Assembly (NCBI GenBank): GCA_902463235.1
Contig: CABQER010000046.1
Location: 1-7,045, forward strand
Direction: 5' to 3'
Source of the DNA: an uncultured Faecalibacterium sp.
GTDB taxonomy: Bacteria > Bacillota > Clostridia > Oscillospirales > Ruminococcaceae
Length of the DNA: 7,045 bases
Shown here: positions 5,945 through 7,045 of the stretch, in pieces
Layout: each line of letters opens with the position of its first letter
Position numbering within the stretch: position 1 is the stretch's first letter
Translations under genes and position numbers: made by a program
Notes under the pieces: generated by a model
The model's input: the letters and a program-made list of their open reading frames with translations, nothing else
Databases searched by the model: none
Told to the model about the DNA's origin: nothing

Positions 5945-6865
5945 ATGAACAAACCGGTACTGGTGGTCATGGCGGCTGGCATGGGCAGCCGCTACGGCGG
6001 CATGAAACAGATCGACCCGGTGGGGCCGAACGGTCAGGTGATCGTGGATTATTCCCTTTACGATGCCCGCCGCGCAGGCTTTGAGACGGTGATCTTTGTT
6101 ATCAAGCATGAGATCGAGGATGCTTTCAAGGCAGCCATCGGCGAGCGTGTATCCAAGGCCATGAACGTGAAATACGCCTTCCAGCAGCTGGATGAGCTGC
6201 CCGCAGGCTTTGCCGTGCCGGAGGGCCGTGTCAAGCCCTGGGGCACCTGCCACGCCGTTCTGGCGGCAAAGGACCTCATCGACGGCCCGTTTGCAGTCAT
6301 CAATGCCGATGATTATTACGGCCCGGAGGCCTTCCGGGTGATGTATGATTACCTGTCCACCCACGAGGACGGCAGCTATTACGACTACTGCATGGTAAGC
6401 TATCTGCTCCGGAACACTGTCTCCGAGAACGGCAGCGTGGCCCGCGGCGTGTGCGTAACCGACCCCGACGGCACCCTGCACAGTGTGACCGAACGCACCC
6501 GCATTGAAACGTACGAAAACGGCGTACACTTCACCGAGGACGGCGGCGCAAGCTGGACCGATCTGCCCGGCGATACCCCGGTGAGCATGAACCTGTGGGG
6601 CTTTGGCAAAAGCTTTCTGGACGAAGCCGAGCAGCGCTTTGCGGGCTGGCTGACCGAAAATCTGCCTAAAAACCCGCTCAAGTGTGAGTATTTCCTGCCG
6701 CTGGTGGTCACGGAGCTGATCGAAGAGGGCAAGGCAAAAATTCAGGTGCTGCGCAGCACGGATAAATGGTACGGCGTTACCTACCGTGAGGACAAGCCGC
6801 TGGTGGTGGAAGCCATCGCCCGCAAAACGGCAGAGGGCCAGTACCCGGAAAATCTGTGGGCCTGA
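5945..6865 (+). CDS. Sugar-nucleotidyltransferase-like protein (NDP-sugar pyrophosphorylase fold)
   Basis: A 306-residue cytoplasmic protein of the NTP-transferase superfamily, whose members join a nucleotide to a sugar phosphate (NTP + sugar-1-P to NDP-sugar + PPi). The N-terminal signature MAAGMGSRYGGMKQ (9-22) fits the G-x-G-x-R...K nucleotide-binding loop, with Lys21 as the likely catalytic Lys. GTCHAV (100-105) fits the base-contact motif, and INADDYYG (119-126) the metal-binding Asp region. VSMNLWGF (213-220) and EYFLP (248-252) lie in the expected sugar-binding half. I see no left-handed beta-helix or other C-terminal extension. The start is ATG 5945 with GGGAGG (5931-5936) 8 nt upstream. 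It has its own promoter and terminator and no sugar-pathway neighbour, so neither nucleotide nor sugar can be assigned. Superfamily is confident; substrate is unknown. Confidence 0.9.
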   Translation: MNKPVLVVMAAGMGSRYGGMKQIDPVGPNGQVIVDYSLYDARRAGFETVIFVIKHEIEDAFKAAIGERVSKAMNVKYAFQQLDELPAGFAVPEGRVKPWGTCHAVLAAKDLIDGPFAVINADDYYGPEAFRVMYDYLSTHEDGSYYDYCMVSYLLRNTVSENGSVARGVCVTDPDGTLHSVTERTRIETYENGVHFTEDGGASWTDLPGDTPVSMNLWGFGKSFLDEAEQRFAGWLTENLPKNPLKCEYFLPLVVTELIEEGKAKIQVLRSTDKWYGVTYREDKPLVVEAIARKTAEGQYPENLWA

Positions 6866-6866
6866 C

Positions 6867-6898
6867 CATTTAAAATGCCCTCCGCTTGGCTCTGGGCA
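6867..6898 (+). repeat. Short hairpin element, copy 2 (13-nt conserved loop)
   Basis: TGCCC (6876-6880) and GGGCA (6894-6898) form a perfect 5-bp stem around the 13-nt loop TCCGCTTGGCTCT. The 5' flank ATTTAAAATG (6868-6877) resembles ATTTGAAATG of copy 1. The loop agrees with copy 1 at 11 of 13 bases, while the stem bases differ and remain paired. It begins just after the nucleotidyltransferase stop and lies in the opposite orientation to copy 1. It has no T tail, so it is not an intrinsic terminator by itself. Confidence 0.45.
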
Positions 6899-6923
6899 CC
6901 CGGCACAACTTTTCTGTAAAAAC

Positions 6924-6961
6924 AAAAATCGGAAACGACCGCAGTCGTTTCCGATTTTTTT
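6924..6961. terminator. Bidirectional intrinsic terminator
   Basis: A perfect 16-bp stem (6924-6939 with 6944-6959) and a 4-nt loop, with a T run at 6955-6961. On the opposite strand the A run (6924-6928) and the A-rich bases before it give a T-rich tail. It can therefore stop the nucleotidyltransferase transcript and a convergent - strand transcript. Confidence 0.93.
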
Positions 6962-6974
6962 AACGTTTAATCAC

Positions 6975-7045
6975 TTATTTTGTCTGGGGAGGGGTAAGGG
7001 ATGCCCCTTCATCCGAGAAGATCCAGAGCGTTTCATCGATATGAG
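6975..7045 (-). CDS. Probable 3' end of a convergent gene, partial
   Basis: On the - strand one frame is open from the window edge to a TAA at 6977-6975 and reads about 22 codons, with a plausible acidic/hydrophobic tail including DETLWIFSDEGASL. The TAA is placed just before the bidirectional terminator, as expected for a convergent gene end. A second - strand frame is also open here (24 codons, ending TGA) but reads as a basic, Pro/Ser-rich peptide. The family cannot be recognised from so short a piece. Confidence 0.45.
   Translation of the reverse strand, partial: HIDETLWIFSDEGASLTPPQTK

Noticed and set aside
5858..6925. 355-codon - strand frame opposite the nucleotidyltransferase gene
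   Set aside because: Begins inside the terminator region and ends inside the promoter of the + strand gene; there is no motif, and the + strand frame has clear family signatures and a good ribosome site.
7001..7045. + strand ATG after a G-rich stretch, open to the window edge
   Set aside because: The 15 codons give a very basic, Arg-rich peptide, no promoter is visible after the terminator, and the - strand reading is more protein-like.
1..7045. CRISPR arrays, tRNA or rRNA genes, insertion sequences, phage or defence genes
   Set aside because: No regularly spaced repeats, cloverleaf, transposase or integrase motif, or defence-type protein was seen on either strand.

Overview
The window is GC-rich chromosomal DNA with Gram-positive style regulation: a T-box leader, strong Shine-Dalgarno sites and U-tailed intrinsic terminators. 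Codon use, the Amt/P-II fusion and the overall style fit a gut Oscillospiraceae (Ruminococcaceae) member such as Faecalibacterium or a close relative. That assignment is an inference from style and was not tested by a search.

Layout, left to right. (1) Positions 1-1367, + strand: the 3' part of an ammonium transporter gene whose product carries a C-terminal P-II (GlnB/GlnK-like) domain, closed by a strong terminator at 1398-1446. (2) An intergenic stretch with two candidate promoters and a dyad over one -10 box, then a 422-residue CLC-type anion transporter (1575-2843, +) whose motifs look more like the fluoride-type CLC branch than classical chloride CLCs. (3) A T-box riboswitch with its own promoter (about 2903-3175), with a readable Thr specifier (ACC), stem II and stem III hairpins, and mutually exclusive antiterminator and terminator. 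It controls thrS (3207-4991, +), a threonyl-tRNA synthetase that lacks the usual N-terminal TGS domain. (4) Two back-to-back hairpin terminators separate thrS from a tail-to-tail 173-residue membrane protein of unknown function (5127-5648, -). (5) A divergent intergenic region of about 300 bp with matching promoters on each strand. (6) A 306-residue sugar-nucleotidyltransferase-like protein (5945-6865, +). (7) A bidirectional terminator (6924-6961), then what looks like the last 22-23 codons of a convergent - strand gene running off the window.

The genes do not form one pathway. They are separate transcription units: nitrogen uptake and sensing, anion export, tRNA charging under tRNA feedback, an unknown membrane protein and an orphan nucleotidyltransferase. 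I found no defence system, CRISPR array, phage or insertion sequence. The least explained signal is a pair of related short hairpins, with a conserved 13-nt loop, similar 5' flanks and different but still paired stems. They sit in opposite orientation on the two sides of the nucleotidyltransferase gene and may be a small dispersed repeat family.
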